Shown here: positions 1 to 11,617 of the stretch, in pieces
Layout of the letters: each line of letters opens with the position of its first letter
Position numbering within the stretch: the stretch's first letter is position 1
Source of the DNA: Rhipidocladum racemiflorum
Taxonomy: Eukaryota > Streptophyta > Magnoliopsida > Poales > Poaceae
DNA: 64,000 nt
Direction: 5' to 3'
Assembly: GCA_036346355.1 (NCBI GenBank)
Contig: CM070581.1
Span: 3,844,001-3,908,000 of the forward strand
Program-made: the position numbers and the translations under genes
Notes under the pieces: generated by a model
Told to the model about the DNA's origin: nothing
Databases searched by the model: none
The model's input: only the letters and a program-made list of their open reading frames with translations

Positions 1-1116
1 AAAAAACCGAACACCGAAATACCCATCGAGACCTGACCTGACCTGGGCACGGGATCGAAATCACCTCCGCACCGCACCTGGCGTCTCACGTCTCCTACTC
101 TCCAAGCACCTCCCGAGCGGCCGAGCCCTCCTCCAGGCTCCAGTTGCAGTCAACAAATCCCCAAATCCTAACCCTAGCTCCCAGCCTCCCGAGCGTCCGC
201 CGGCCGCCGTCGTTGCCTGACCGCAAATCTGCCACCGTGCTGCCATCCGGCCATCCCCCCATCGACAGATCGACTTTCCATCGACTCGCCCAGTCGCCTC
301 CTCCCCAGTTCATGCCCTCGATTCATGTCCAAAGCGCCCCCATCGACTCGCCCAGTCGCCTCGTCAGCGCCGCCGCCGTCTCCCCGGTGAACACGAACGC
401 CTCCTCCCGGCACCGACGCCTCCTCCCTCAGGCGCTCAGATCTGCTCCCCGGCACCGACAAGCGACGACTCCTTGCTCAGCGCTCAGATGATTTGGTGCT
501 CCTCGTCGCCCGGCTGCACTCACGAACAGGCGCTACTGGTCGCGGCCTCCTTCTGACTTCCTCCCGCACTCCCTTCCTCCGATCCTTCGAGCTCCGGCTG
601 GTGAGGTGGTCGATCACTCCTTTGTTTGCTTTAATTAGTTATCCTTGCGAAATATGGGTGTAGACGAGCTGGGTGTAGATGAGCTGCTAGTGTATGAAGC
701 ATGGAGGATATTGACAAGTTACCCAATGCACTCACTCAGGTTCATGCTGCTGTTTGTTAGTTGTTACACCTTAGTGCTTGATGCTTGAATGAACTATTGC
801 TTGTTGCTTCTTGCTTGAATGAACTGGAGTACTTGTTCAGTTGTTCTTCATGCCTGAATGAATTGGACTACTACTCAGAATTCAGTTAACCGAACTGGAG
901 TACAGAGTACTGCAGTCTGCATTGGGCCACTGGCTGGCTGCTGGAGTATCACTGGCCGTAATTCGGTTAACCGAAAAACCGAATTAACCGAACCGATTCG
1001 GTTCGGTTTCTAGTACTATTCGGTTTCGGTTCGGTTTCCAGATCTCAAAAACCGAAATTTTTAAAAACCGAATAAACCGAACCGAATTAACCGTATAAAC
1101 CGAATGCCCACCCCTA
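1..1116. mobile_element. hAT-like non-autonomous element, left end outside the window
   Basis: The right end reads ACCGAATGCCCACCCCTA, the inverse of a TAGGGGTGGGC terminus. It is preceded (about 955-1105) by many copies of CGGTT/AACCG subterminal motifs, and the same motif appears at bases 1-20, so the element runs off the left edge. The core TAGGGGTG is shared with three other elements here that have perfect or near-perfect 8-bp target duplications (6053, 19650, 28977), which is the basis for the hAT call. The interior (60-600) is unusually GC-rich, with several short open frames resembling a 5' exon or UTR. It may be a captured host-gene piece, but I recognise no protein. The target duplication cannot be checked because the left end is missing. 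Confidence 0.6.
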
Positions 1117-1383
1117 CGGCTACGCGCGACGCGAGGCATCATCAGCCATGCGTTGACCGGCTTAGCCTTCGTGATGCGTTGGTTATGTACTTATGTATAT
1201 GTAATTATTATGTCGTTCACGTGCTGCTCCCGTCGACACGTATATCTCATGTTAGCAACGTACGTGTTCCACCTCCCGGTTGCTTCCTGGATCACCGCAT
1301 AAGAAATTGCTGCGTTTTTCGCTGAAATGCTGCCGCGTTCGTGGCATCTCGGACCGGGAAATGGGGGTGCGCTTTAATAATAT

Positions 1384-2481
1384 ACTAGACAGATTCGTAC
1401 GTGTTGTCTCGTCGTGCGAAATTTAATCTAATTTTTTTTCTAAAAAAAGACTGCAAAAAAATCTAAACATATTTTTTTTCAGAGCGATTTTAACACTCTA
1501 TATGTTCACCGATGAATAATACAATTTCTGAAAAATGTTATAGATCGAGTTGCAAAAAAAACTATAGAGATACAGCTGTATACATATATTTCTTATTCCG
1601 GTAAATATTAGAAATCAAGTTACAAAAAAATAAAGAGATAGAGTTGCACACATATTTTTTTTGACGAATTTGGTTAACACTTTATTATTACCCGTCAACC
1701 TTCTTTTGTCGAGTTTAAAACTCTATGCGTTAGCTGGGTAATAATACATATTCTGAAAAATATTAGAGATGCCAACCTTCTTTTGTCGAGTTTAACAATC
1801 TATGTGTTCACCGAGTAATAATATATATTTCAAAAAATATTAGAGATCGAGTTGGGAAAAAAAGTCTAGAGATTAAAGATCGATCTGAAGAAAACAGTCT
1901 AGAGATATAGCTGTACACATATATCTGTTGTTAACCGGGTAATAATACATGTTCCAAAAATATTAGAGATGTCGACCTTCTTTTATCGAGTTTAACACTC
2001 TGTACGTTCATCGAGTAATAATACATATTTCGAAAAATATTAGAGATTGAGTTGGGAAAAAAAGTCTAGAGATTAGAGATTGAGTTGAAAAAATTTCTAG
2101 AAATAGAGCTGCACATGTATCTCTGTTGACGAAAATATTTTTCCGGGAAAAACAGAGAAAGGACCTGGACGTAAGGGCCGAGGACTTATTTGTGATTTTT
2201 TTGGACCTAATCGCTATTATGAAAAATTAGAAAAGAGCTCGTTCGAGATTTGTATTTAGGGTTTTTTTTCCGTAAAGTAACGAATCAGGGACCTAAACAT
2301 AATTTGGAAATATTTTTCTTATACTCACAAAAAATCGCAAATGATCTATTTGTAATTTACAGAGGCCCATCCGTAATTTAAAGAAAATGGAGGACTTTTT
2401 TGCAAAATGCCATGGGGGATGAGGTGGACGCTTGGGAAGCTGTCAATTCTTCCCCACATAATAGAGTTAGTACTATATAGA
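1384..2481 (-). mobile_element. Helitron-like element, copy A
   Basis: On the minus strand this begins with A|TCTATATAGTACTAACTC at 2481 and ends in CTAG followed by T at 1384, fitting Helitron insertion between A and T. It is AT-rich and non-coding. Blocks such as TTTTGTGAGTATAA, TTTAGGTCC and CGTTACTTTACGG recur in copy B (2482-3690) and in the plus-strand copies at 33.7 and 40.4 kb. The 3' half consists of imperfect repeats with the recurring phrase ATATTAGAGATCGAGTTG. No RepHel helicase is encoded, so it would be non-autonomous. The 3' hairpin is weak, so the family call rests mostly on homology to the copy ending at 34198. Confidence 0.5.
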
Positions 2482-3690
2482 TTCGTGCGTGTTGCCTCGT
2501 CGTACGAAATTTGATCTAATTTTTTTCTAGAAAATAACCAGCGTAAGGATCTAAACATAATTTATTTCTTTTCAAAGGGACTTTTGGCGAAGAGAACGAC
2601 GTGGCCGGTTGGCTGCTCCATAAAACTTGCAGGCATAATAGATATATTTTCTCGGAAAAAACGGAGAAAAGATCTTCTTTTGACGAGTTTAACATTATAT
2701 ACGTTCATCGGTGAATAATATATGTTTCGAAAAATACTATATATCGAGTTGTAAAAAAAAAAAGATACAGCTCTACATATATTTCTTATTCCGAAAAATA
2801 TTAGAAATCGGGGTACCAAAAAAAATAAAGAGATAGAGTTGTACACATATTTCTTTTGACGAATTTGGTTAACACTATTATTACCCGGTCAACCCTCTTT
2901 TGTCGAGTTTAACATTATGTGTTAACTGAGTAATAATACATATTCCGAAAATTATTATAGATGTTAACCTTTTTTGTCAAGTTTAGCACTTTATGCGTTC
3001 ACCGAGTAATAATACATGTTTCAAAAAATATTAGAAATCGACTTGAAAAAAAAATCTAGAATTAGAGATCGAGTTGGAAAAAAAATTCCAGCGATAGAGC
3101 TACACACATATTTGTGTTGACGAAAATATTTTTCCGGGAAAAACGGAGAAAAGACCATATTTCAAAAATTATTAGAGATGACAACCTTCTTTTATCTAGT
3201 CTAACACTCTACGCGTTCACCGAGTAATAATACATGTTCCGAAAAATATTAGAGATTGAGTTGGGAAAAAAATCTAGAGATCAGAGATCGAGTTGAAAAA
3301 AAAGTCTAGAGATAGAATTGTACACAAATTTCTGTTGACGAAAACACTTTTTTTCGGGAAAAACCGAGAAAGGATCTGAACGTAAGAAACGAGGACCTAT
3401 TTGTTATCTTTTTGGACATGATCGCTATCCTGAAAAATTAGAAAATGGCTCGTTCAAGATTTGTGTTTAGCGAGGGGGTTTCTGTAAAGTAACGAACGAG
3501 GGATTTAACCGCAAATTGGAAAAGTTTTTTGCCCTCACAAAAAATCGCAGAGGATCTCTTTGTAATTTAGAATGACCTATTTGTAATTTAGAAGAAATAG
3601 AGGGGGTTTTCGCAAAATAGAGAGGGGTTGATGTGGAGGGCCTGGCAGGCCTCCAAAGTGTTCCCTTATAAAAGGGTTTATATATATACA
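2482..3690 (-). mobile_element. Helitron-like element, copy B, head-to-tail with copy A
   Basis: This is a second minus-strand copy of the same family. It shares with copy A, in order, the segments CTAAATTACAAATAGGTC, GCGATTTTTTGTGAG, CGTTACTTTAC and the ATTAGAGATCGAGTTG repeats. Its 3' tail (about 2482-2540) resembles that of copy A (about 1390-1440) and joins directly to the 5' end of copy A. The 5' end, near 3670-3690 (TATATATATAAACCC), is not sharply defined. No protein is encoded. Confidence 0.45.
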
Positions 3691-4440
3691 AGTGAAAATC
3701 AAGGTTTTAAATTTCATTTCAGGAATTCATTTCGGCACCCTTCAAAATATAAAATTTGAGTGAATTTTTTTTTCAGACAAAATCCGAAGAAAAAAAATTG
3801 AATTCAGTAATTTTTGAACCAAAATTTCCAAGAATTTGGTTCAAAATACTGAAATTTCGGCCTAAAATGCCGAGATCTCGAGGAAATTTTAGGTATTGTC
3901 GTCCTTTGAATTTTTTATGATTTTTTAAATTTCACCAAAATTATGATCTACCGACTGTCCTACATGTAAAACAATGTGAAAAATCCAATCCGACCAAAAT
4001 TCAGTAAAGTTTTGTTCAAATATCGGTCAAATTTACCGAGATTTTAGTCAAATATACCGAGATCTCGCCAAGATTTTAGGTTATTGTAACACTTCGAATT
4101 TTTCTAAAGTTTTCTTAATTTCACCGAAATTATAAAATTTAGAGGGATCCGATATCTGAAATTTCATCGAGATTTCATTCGCCGGTGGAAACACGCCCTA
4201 CGCCACGTCTGATCATAATGCACAAAGCTGTGTGTGATGACTGATCACAATTGCATAAAAATTAAAGTATCTTTTATCATGCATGCATTGCGCACATAAA
4301 TTTGCCTGTGGTCAATTGTGTTGTTCTACTTCTAGAATGAGAATGTGATGGATGATGGTGGTGCATCGGTCTTCTCTGGCTGAAGGACACGCTGATTAGT
4401 AAACCCTCAGGCGTGCTCCTTAACCGTACTCCATAGTCTG
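3691..4440. other. AT-rich non-coding stretch
   Basis: I see no gene. Bases 3690-4190 carry repeated variants of GAAATTTC, CCGAGATCTCG and AAATTTTAGG, a low-complexity pattern typical of decayed transposon DNA. 4200-4440 is unremarkable. Confidence 0.4.
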
Positions 4441-4829
4441 AAGGGCTACAAATATTATTATATATTGGGAAGGAATGGCCGCCGTTTTGCAATTAGGCCC
4501 TTCCGCTTTCTATAAATTACGAATTAGATCTTTTGCAAATAAACCTTTCCACTTTCTTTAAATTACGAATATTATTATATATTAAGTGGGAAGGAATCGC
4601 CGGCCAGGCCGGCCACGTCGCCCCCTGCCGTTTTGCAATTAGACCCTCCTGCTTTCTATAAATTACGGATTGGTCTTTTTGCAAATAAGCCCTTCCACTT
4701 TCTTTAAATTACGAATTAGTCCCTGTAAATTACGAAGATATCCTTTACGATTTTTTGTGAGTATAAAAAAAACTTTTCCAAACAAAATAAATTTTAAACG
4801 ATGCGGCGTTCGCCGCACGTTTTACCTAG
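4441..4829 (+). mobile_element. Helitron-like element, short copy C
   Basis: The 3' end is clear: the GC-rich hairpin GCGGCGTTCGCCGC, a nine-base spacer, then CTAG at 4826-4829 followed by T. Upstream are the family phrases TAAATTACGAATTAG, TTTTTTGTGAGTATAAA and a doubled block (TTTTGCAATTAG...TTTCTATAAATTACG) suggesting a nested or duplicated 5' part. The 5' boundary is uncertain; I place it near 4441, where an ATTATTATATATTGGGAAGG phrase first appears and is repeated about 120 bp later. Non-coding. Confidence 0.5.
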
Positions 4830-4902
4830 TTATCAAATATTTCATCTGGGTAAAGTAATCCCCGGTAAAAAACATAATACAGCAAGAACAAGTGCACAGC
4901 AA

Positions 4903-4917
4903 GGGGGGGGGGGGGGG
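4903..4917. repeat. Poly-G run of 15
   Basis: A mononucleotide tract of 15 G in AT-rich non-coding DNA. Its length may be an assembly or sequencing artefact. Confidence 0.85.
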
Positions 4918-5396
4918 AAGTAAAATACTTTACGATCCTTGAGTGTCTTTTTTCCTCAAAACACAACAAAATGAAGCCTTGGGTCATAGAGGAAACCACT
5001 GAATCTCACGCACCGGTAGAATCACATAAACCAATATAGTCAGTGGTCAGGTGGACAAAAACAACTTTTGCCTCAAAATCCACTAATCACAACTCCATTT
5101 AAGCTAACTAACATGAATTGTGTTAAATGCCGAGCACAATAAGGATAGTAATATTTTCTTCAAAAACACACGCTTAATTGGCCACCTAGCTTTGTCGTCT
5201 CGATGTAGCGTGTGAACTTAGTTATTTTAAAATTATTGGCGTTTGCGCGGTTGAAGATAGGGCTATTTTTACAATTATATTTGGAAGAAAGCCATATTTG
5301 CGAAAAGAAAAAAAAATTATCAGGAGGCTAGAAAAGTGATGATTTCCATGCATGTGCATGATCATAACCATTTGCATTGAAGACACTAGTACTATA

Positions 5397-5657
5397 TTCC
5401 CCCGTTTCTGAATAGATGTCATTCTAGGTTTTTACACTTTCACTTAGTTACATTTACAAAAAGACTATATTACCTGTCTTATATCTTTAGATGGTGTGTC
5501 TTATTCTAGTTCATGTTAGTAAAGGACATTGAAAATAGCTAAAGGAGATAGGTATAGAAAAAAAAAATGGTAAAAGGTCATATCAAATTATAGAATGATA
5601 TGTATTTAAAATCAAATTTCGAAAAGCTAACATGACATACATTCAAAACCGGAGGTA
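5397..5657. mobile_element. Stowaway-like MITE (degenerate ends)
   Basis: The left end CCCCCGTTTCTGAATAGATG and the right end CATTCAAAACCGGAGGTAG match the usual grass Stowaway pattern (CTCCCTCCGTT...AACGGAGGGAG) with several changes. It lies in spacer with no gene. Exact ends are uncertain because the terminal bases have diverged. Confidence 0.5.
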
Positions 5658-5712
5658 GTCGGTATGTTCTTTCAAACCGGCCAAAACACATCAAAGCTAC
5701 CACTCCAGAGTA

Positions 5713-5994
5713 CTCCTTTCGTCCAAAAATATAAGGCGTATTTTGATTTTTGCACAAGGATTAATGTTGCGTTGAAATTGAGAAAAATATGGGAGAAAAT
5801 GACTTTGATTCTTCGATTTAATTGTCTTGGAAGATGAGATACAATACTTTGTGTGGGTGGTAATGAATAAATATGTATGATTGACAGAGAATAAATAGGG
5901 GTATAGAAGAAAAGATCTTATTGAATCTACATGCAAACTTTATATTTATGGATAAAATTATTCAAAAATAAGATTTATAAACGAGCGGAGGGAG
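5713..5994. mobile_element. Stowaway MITE with TA duplication
   Basis: A 282-bp element flanked by TA on both sides (5711-5712 and 5995-5996). It starts CTCCTTTCGTCCAAAAATAT and ends AACGAGCGGAGGGAG, the Tc1/mariner-type Stowaway terminal pattern. A short open frame inside has no recognisable product. Confidence 0.7.
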
Positions 5995-6052
5995 TATAAT
6001 ATATGGAAAAACGAGCATGCGGCTCTCATGGTGCACGTGAGGCACATGCATG

Positions 6053-6661
6053 TAGGGGTGAAAACGGGTCAGATACGAGTGGATATTGCTCTTCCCGTAT
6101 CATAACCCTTATTTTTTCGGATTCAGAACCAAATACGGCCTAACCAGATACAGATATGGATCTGGGTTATTCGCGATACGGATACGAGACAGATTCGGAT
6201 AAAAAATGGATAAAGATATATGGATAATGCACGCATATATAGAGTAATCTATGTTGAATTAAAAGTATACGAGTACATGATTATAGTAACAGATTATATA
6301 TCAGTCAAACTCAATAGATGTTATAGAAAGAATATGCTACTTGAGAATCAATATAACCAACTAATTGTTAATATAAATGGGTTGCCATGCAAAAAAAAAA
6401 TGAAGAAAATGGACTGGGCCTTGCTGATATTCGAATAGGAAAAATTCAAATATTCGATACAAATATCCGAATATAAAAAAAATCTAGATATCCGAATAGA
6501 AAAAAATCCGAATATCCAGACCCTATTCCATATTTATTGGATATTAAATGCTCCGGATCCGATCTTGGATCCAACCGGATAGTCAAACCTGGTCCCGAAT
6601 CGGATCCGGACCTGATCCAATTTTTGATCGAACGGAATATATCCAGCCCGTTATTACCCTA
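6053..6661. mobile_element. hAT non-autonomous element, 609 bp
   Basis: Starts TAGGGGTGAAAACGGGTC and ends GCCCGTTATTACCCTA, an imperfect inverted repeat. The flanking 8-bp duplications are CATGCATG (6045-6052) and CATGCACG (6662-6669), one mismatch apart. The subterminal regions are full of GATACGGATA/TCCGAATA motifs, the usual transposase-binding style of hAT elements. The middle is AT-rich and codes for nothing I recognise. Confidence 0.8.
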
Positions 6662-6669
6662 CATGCACG

Positions 6670-7555
6670 GACCAAGAAACAGTAGTCTTCCACCACCGAA
6701 ACTTGTTGGGTGTGTTAATCGTACTCTCGAAATAGGATCCACGGAGACTTCCATCGTTTAGTTCGGTTAAACCATCTTCACATGTCCTGAAAGCAACGCG
6801 TGCTTTGCGCATCGCGACCGCCTACCGGGCGGCAGACGCATGCATGTATCACGGTCACTGCCCGTAAAAGACAGCACGGTTAACGAGTTAAAGTATACTT
6901 TTTGTTAGCTGGTGTTGCGACTTGATTAGTACTCATCATTTATTTTTTATTCAATGTTTTTAACATTTCGTGGTTAACAGATATAACTTTGACGTTACTT
7001 TTTTTTATAATTTTTTGTAAATATATAGTAATAAAATTATAATATTATAAATTTTTAACGATAAATATAATGATATAATTTTCATATAGTCGGCCTAAAT
7101 AGTTTTGAATTTATTTGCCGTTATCAAGTTTAGCGACACAGATTCTACTACGTTAAGAAAAGAAAAAAAGTGGGGGTGTTTTTTTTTACCTCTAATGTGT
7201 TGGTAATCTGGTATATCCGCTAACTACTTTAGAATCGTCTATCTTTTTTTTAATCCAGATTAGGCCATAGACGTATATATACTACTACTAGTAGTAGTAA
7301 AATGGGCTTGCTGCACGCTCGCGCCGCGAGATTGGCCTCGTTAATATGTCACTCTCACAAAATCAGGTAAGCTTACTGCTCCACAGGTTTACTCTCTTTG
7401 TTGTTTAATAGATATTGTTATAGTATTATCCTTTTTCATTAGATCATTTATTGTTTTTTAGATAATGTGTTTTATTCTAGTTTATGACGGTAAAAACAGC
7501 TTCTGATTCCTAAAGAAGCTGTTCAGAATCCTTCCGTTGGCAAATAATCCGTTTT
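6670..7555. other. Spacer, no gene
   Basis: I see no coding region. The only notable sequence is a perfect 20-bp palindrome of CTA/TAG triplets at 7280-7299. Confidence 0.5.
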
Positions 7556-7698
7556 GAGCAGTGCTTCTATGCTTTTCCTTGTAGTACAAGTTGCACAAAT
7601 CTTGAAGCAAACGAAGGGGTAAGTAATCCTCATCCACCATTCATTCATGCTTTAATAGTTGTGCAACTTTTAAAAAGAAGAGCATAGAAGCACTTCAC
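7556..7698. mobile_element. Mutator-type MITE, 143 bp (copy 1)
   Basis: Flanked by a perfect 9-bp duplication ATCCGTTTT (7547-7555 and 7699-7707), the length made by Mutator-like transposases. Terminal repeats of about 40 bp begin GAGCAGTGCTTCTATGC and, in reverse, GTGAAGTGCTTCTATGC. The same element, also 143 bp with its own 9-bp duplication, sits at 35731-35873 in helicase intron 1, and a more diverged copy lies near 59450. No coding capacity. Confidence 0.85.
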
Positions 7699-7707
7699 AT
7701 CCGTTTT

Positions 7708-8038
7708 TTTAAAAGCTGAAGCTGAAACAAATGGGGCCTTACACTACTACACAATAGCGGATCAAGATTTTCAAAATGGATGTTTGAATTTAAGAAAATA
7801 TTGTTCGTTTTAAAAAATCGTTATTCATAATAGCTACAAAATACAAATCGTTCATAACTCAAAATAATTTACAGAGACATTAGGTGTAAAAGGCGGTTTG
7901 TAGCAAGTTAATTGTGTTATTATCGTAGAAGATGCATTGTTATTTATGAAAAATTGATATAGAAGATGAAAAGTGTGCGAACATACAAAAGTAGAGTACA
8001 AGTCTTATTCAAACTACAAATACGGATGATGGATAACA
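7708..8038. other. Spacer, no gene
   Basis: AT-rich, with no gene or clear repeat. It leads into the dirigent-like fragment. Confidence 0.4.
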
Positions 8039-8344
8039 ATGCAGGGCCTCGGGGAGTCTTCCAAGCTTTATCTGATGTTTGCAATCAACCTTCTGCTCGG
8101 TTTGTCGGGCGTTGCGCATGGCCGCAGGAGGCTCGATCGTCTCGAGCTACGACGAACCGTGCAAGAAGACGACGCGCTACCACCACGACATCCTCTCCGA
8201 CGGCGGCGGCGACGAACCGGACGGCGCGCCGAGCACCTCGCACGTGGGCAACGGCACCTACTTCAGCATGCTGGTGGTGTTCGACGACCGATGACGGAGA
8301 GGAAGGTTCCCTTGTTTCTGAAGACCGCCTATAACTGCTCGTGA
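8039..8344 (+). pseudogene. Dirigent-protein gene fragment, frameshifted
   Basis: Dirigent proteins are secreted factors that steer radical coupling in lignan and lignin chemistry. From the ATG at 8039 one frame gives a plausible signal peptide (SKLYLMFAINLLLGLSGVAHG). A +1 shift near 8135 is needed to read the family's early core: SSYDEPCKKTTRYHHDIL, then GAPSTSHVGNGTYF and MLVVFDD. A second shift at about 8290 gives MTERKVPL, like the usual VTEG-K-LP stretch after VFDD. Only the first half of a roughly 190-residue protein is present, and the end is replaced by unrelated sequence. With two frame breaks and a truncation it cannot make a functional protein. It is far more GC-rich than its flanks, suggesting a recently placed gene fragment. 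Confidence 0.75.
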
Positions 8345-8379
8345 AAAGGGGGAAAAAAAGAACGAAAGACTGAAACGTA

Positions 8380-11300
8380 TGTCACCGTACAAATCGACAC
8401 AATTCACAAGCGGCGAAGCGAAATACGTTTATGAAATGCCCCAAAATTTCGAAAATCCAAAAAACCTAATTGCAAAACCCTAACTTGATGTTAATTGGAT
8501 CTTAATCGTGTTTAATCGTTCTTGATCCCATTTTTGGAGTGGTTGGGGGACTTACCTGCTTGCCTCGCTCGGACCGTCGGTCCCTCGCCTGCGCCTCCGG
8601 TCCGTCGCGCGCCGCGCCCGGTCCGTCACCATCTTCTCCATCGCCAGTCGCGCGTCCATCGCCATGGCGTCATCCCAGCCGCGCTCGAGCCGTCTCGTCG
8701 CCCTCGTTGACTGCCCACCTGCTCCCGCTCTCCGCTCGGTCGCCGCCTTGGCCCCCGAGCCCCGCCTGCACCCGTCGCCTCCCTCGCCACCCCGCCGACG
8801 TCACGCCAACCACCCGCGTGCCCATGCCGCCATCGCGTCGCCGTCCCCTCGCCGGCTCCACCCCCTCCTCTCGCACGCGCTATAAATAGCCCCAGGGTCT
8901 CCTTTTTCCGCTCGCCCTCTCCCTTCGTAAGCATCTCCCCTCCAGCCGAAGGCCTTGCCGCCACCCTATTCTTCTTCGGCACCGAACCCCGCCGCCACTC
9001 ACCCCCTCACCCGCTTGGCTCCCCGAGCCCCAAATCCCAAACCCTAACCCTAACCTCTTCATCTCTTTGCCCCCGACCCTTCGCCTCCGCCACCGGACCC
9101 CTGCCCTAACCCCGCTCCTTCTCCGGCGTCGGTGCACTCGCCCCGCTGCCACGCTCGCCTCGCCATCGCCACCACTCGCCCCTCCCCGAACCCTAGCTCC
9201 CCTCGATCTCTCTCTCTCTGCCTCCCTCTGTCTCTCTGCGCAAGGGGACCCGCCGATCAGCCCCTTTTTGCGCCTCGCCCGCCTCGTCTTGCTCGGTCCC
9301 ACCGGTCAGCTTCGCCGCGCCCTAGGACCGCACGCCAGTCACCTCGCCCTAGGGGCCCACCTACCAGCCGCCCAGCGTCGGCCGCCGGGCCCACTTTGCC
9401 AGCCGCCTCCGTAGCGTGGGCGGCCATCGCACTCAGACGCGTGATTCGCCCGTAGGCCCGCTGGGTTTCGGCCTAGTGGCCATTTGTTCTTTTCTTTTCT
9501 TTTCTTTTTCTTTTCGGGTTAAATTGATTTATTTAATCCGAGAAAATCCCAAAAATTTCGAAAACTCCAAAAATAGCCAAAATACACTATCCCAACCATT
9601 TCGAGCCACTGAGTCCAAAAACACTCTATGTTTCACCGTTTGAAGTCCACAAAATTCCTAAATGCCTAAAGTGCCCTCGAAACCCTCTCCGACGCTTTCT
9701 CAATTCCTTTTTTATTTCTCCCTTTTCTTGTTTGTCTTTTTTCTTTTCTTTGTTGCTTTATTCATTTATTTATTGCTCGCTTCTTGTACGCTAGATCCGA
9801 CTTTGGAGCCCGTCCCGGAGCAGTACGCGGAGCCGGAGCAGGAGCCGGACGTGACCGGCACCGAGATCGACTACATCGACGACGACCTAGGACTTCCCCT
9901 CGCCTCGCAAGGCAAGCCGTACTCCTTGAACATGTTGAACCCATGATAATATTGTAGTATTAATTATTTTGATATTGCATTATGTTATTATGTTAAATGC
10001 TACAAGTGTTTATTTTAGAATGCCAAGATGACCTAGCTAGTACCTAGCTTGCTTAAAGACCCACTTTTGCATTGTTGTGACTTATATTCCTTTGTAAACC
10101 CTAGACTTAGTTATTGAACCTCGTTTGCTAGTAGACAGTCAATTAGTCGAACATTAAAGGCTTTATGTAATAAAATAAAACCATCAAGCGAGAGGCTTGA
10201 TGTAGACTATATTCAAAAATATGCTACGGTGAGAGGACTTTGGCGGGCAAACCACTAGATGGTTACGTGCCCGATCCTCGACCGATGAAGAGGCCAATGT
10301 GTGTGGTGTGGATTGTTGGTTTGGAATTTGCTAAGTCTTAGGCATAATTTAAATAATCACAACCTTGGGCAAAGTAAATAGCTTAGATCCCGCTCAACCA
10401 CAAGTTGGGTCGGTCGCCTCGTTGACTCGATCCAACCTAGCTCGGTACTTGAACTCCCCCTTGGAATACTTATAGGCGAGAGGTTCCATACTGTGGGCAT
10501 TGGACGGTATGCCCGCGGGCGAACGGGGTGGAATGGAGGTTGGCCGATGGTGTCGCCTACCGAAATTCACAATGTAGATACCCACAGAATCGGATCGTGC
10601 ATCCCGCAGTGGCCTGTGGGATCCCGAGGACTGTGGTTTTGAAACTACCGGGTAAGTGCTAAAGAGGGGTAGTTCAACGAAAAGATTTGATAATCTCAGT
10701 CTGGCCGCATGCATTTAAGTTGCATGTAAGTTGCGCATGGCACGATGGTCGTAGATATCTTGTGGGTAAAGCTGAGCAACTCTACAGAGTCATGTTTAAA
10801 TGGTAATCGATTACACCATGCTTCCGGTAAACGAAGCTAAGTTTGAATTGGGGTGAATCCCGTAACCTAACCCAAGTAAACTTGTTATTTCCAACTTGAC
10901 GTAATGATGAACTTGTGAAAACTCAAAATTTGTTTATTTCTATTATGTATGGTTTGTGTTTCAAATGTAAAATATCTTGGAAAATAAAACCGCATCCACA
11001 ATGATAATATCCATATTGCCTCTTCCTTTGTGAATACCCCTGCATGTAATATTCAGAAATTCCTGTGCGATTTGTTGAGTACTGTTGTGTATTGAGTCTT
11101 GCTTTTCAACCTATTTTAGAATCTAAAGACGCTGGAGAACTTCAGAAGATCGTAGATAGCGAAATAGTCTGGTTTTATTAGGGTCCTTTTTTCTGTGCTC
11201 AGGCCTTGCCTGTGTGGTCTTTTGGTAATGTAATATATTAGAGCTCGCCGCTTCCTTTGTAAAGCTCTGGCCGTTAGGCCTTACTTGTATTAAAACAATT

Positions 11301-11406
11301 GTTTCGTTCTCATGCTGGTAATATATGACTTGATTCTCGACGACTAATCTTCCTGAGTAGCCGTTGTGGATTTAAACGCACCCGCTGAAAAGGGCAGTCC
11401 GTCACA
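8380..11406 (+). mobile_element. Solo-LTR-like retrotransposon block, about 3 kb
   Basis: Begins TGTCACCG and ends GTCCGTCACA, the TG...CA boundary style of grass Ty3/gypsy LTRs. A GC- and CT-rich leader-like first third contains a TATA box (TATAAATA at 8881-8888). The middle holds a short acidic open frame (9662-9946), and the rest is AT-rich. No gag, protease, integrase or RT motifs occur, so this is an LTR alone or a coding-free derivative. The 5-bp flanks (ACGTA and GTTTA) do not match well, so the ends are provisional. A related sequence at about 42.1-43.1 kb shares the acidic block and the phrase CTCTACAGAGT...ATCGATTA. It ends about 200 bp beyond the helicase stop codon, close to or inside that gene's 3' UTR. 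Confidence 0.5.
8881..8888 (+). promoter_or_regulatory. TATA box in the LTR-like block
   Basis: TATAAATA sits inside GC-rich DNA and is followed by a pyrimidine-rich stretch and then plant 5'-leader-like CCCTAA repeats (about 9040). This fits an LTR promoter reading rightward. Transcription is inferred only. Confidence 0.4.
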
Positions 11407-11617
11407 GTTTAGCCATTACAGGCCTGAGTTACTTTGTATACTACAACCAAGGACAATACAACGATGTGATCGATGCCGACCGGTGCTGGCTGGCATACAC
11501 GGCTACACGATACTGCATTCGTTCATACACGACGATATATGTATATATAGCGATCACTCCAAACAAAAGCCATGTGCAGGCCGGGATCTTGATCACAACG
11601 ACGCCCTGATTCGTCCC

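Noticed and set aside
144..491. 115-codon plus frame near the left edge
   Set aside because: Low-complexity Pro/Ser/Arg translation in GC-rich transposon cargo, with overlapping frames on the other strand and no family features.
8522..9455. Many GC-rich open frames
   Set aside because: They fall in the leader-like third of an LTR-type block. Composition alone explains them.
8380..11406. Perfect LTR insertion with 5-bp target duplication
   Set aside because: The flanks ACGTA and GTTTA do not match, so I kept the LTR call only as provisional.
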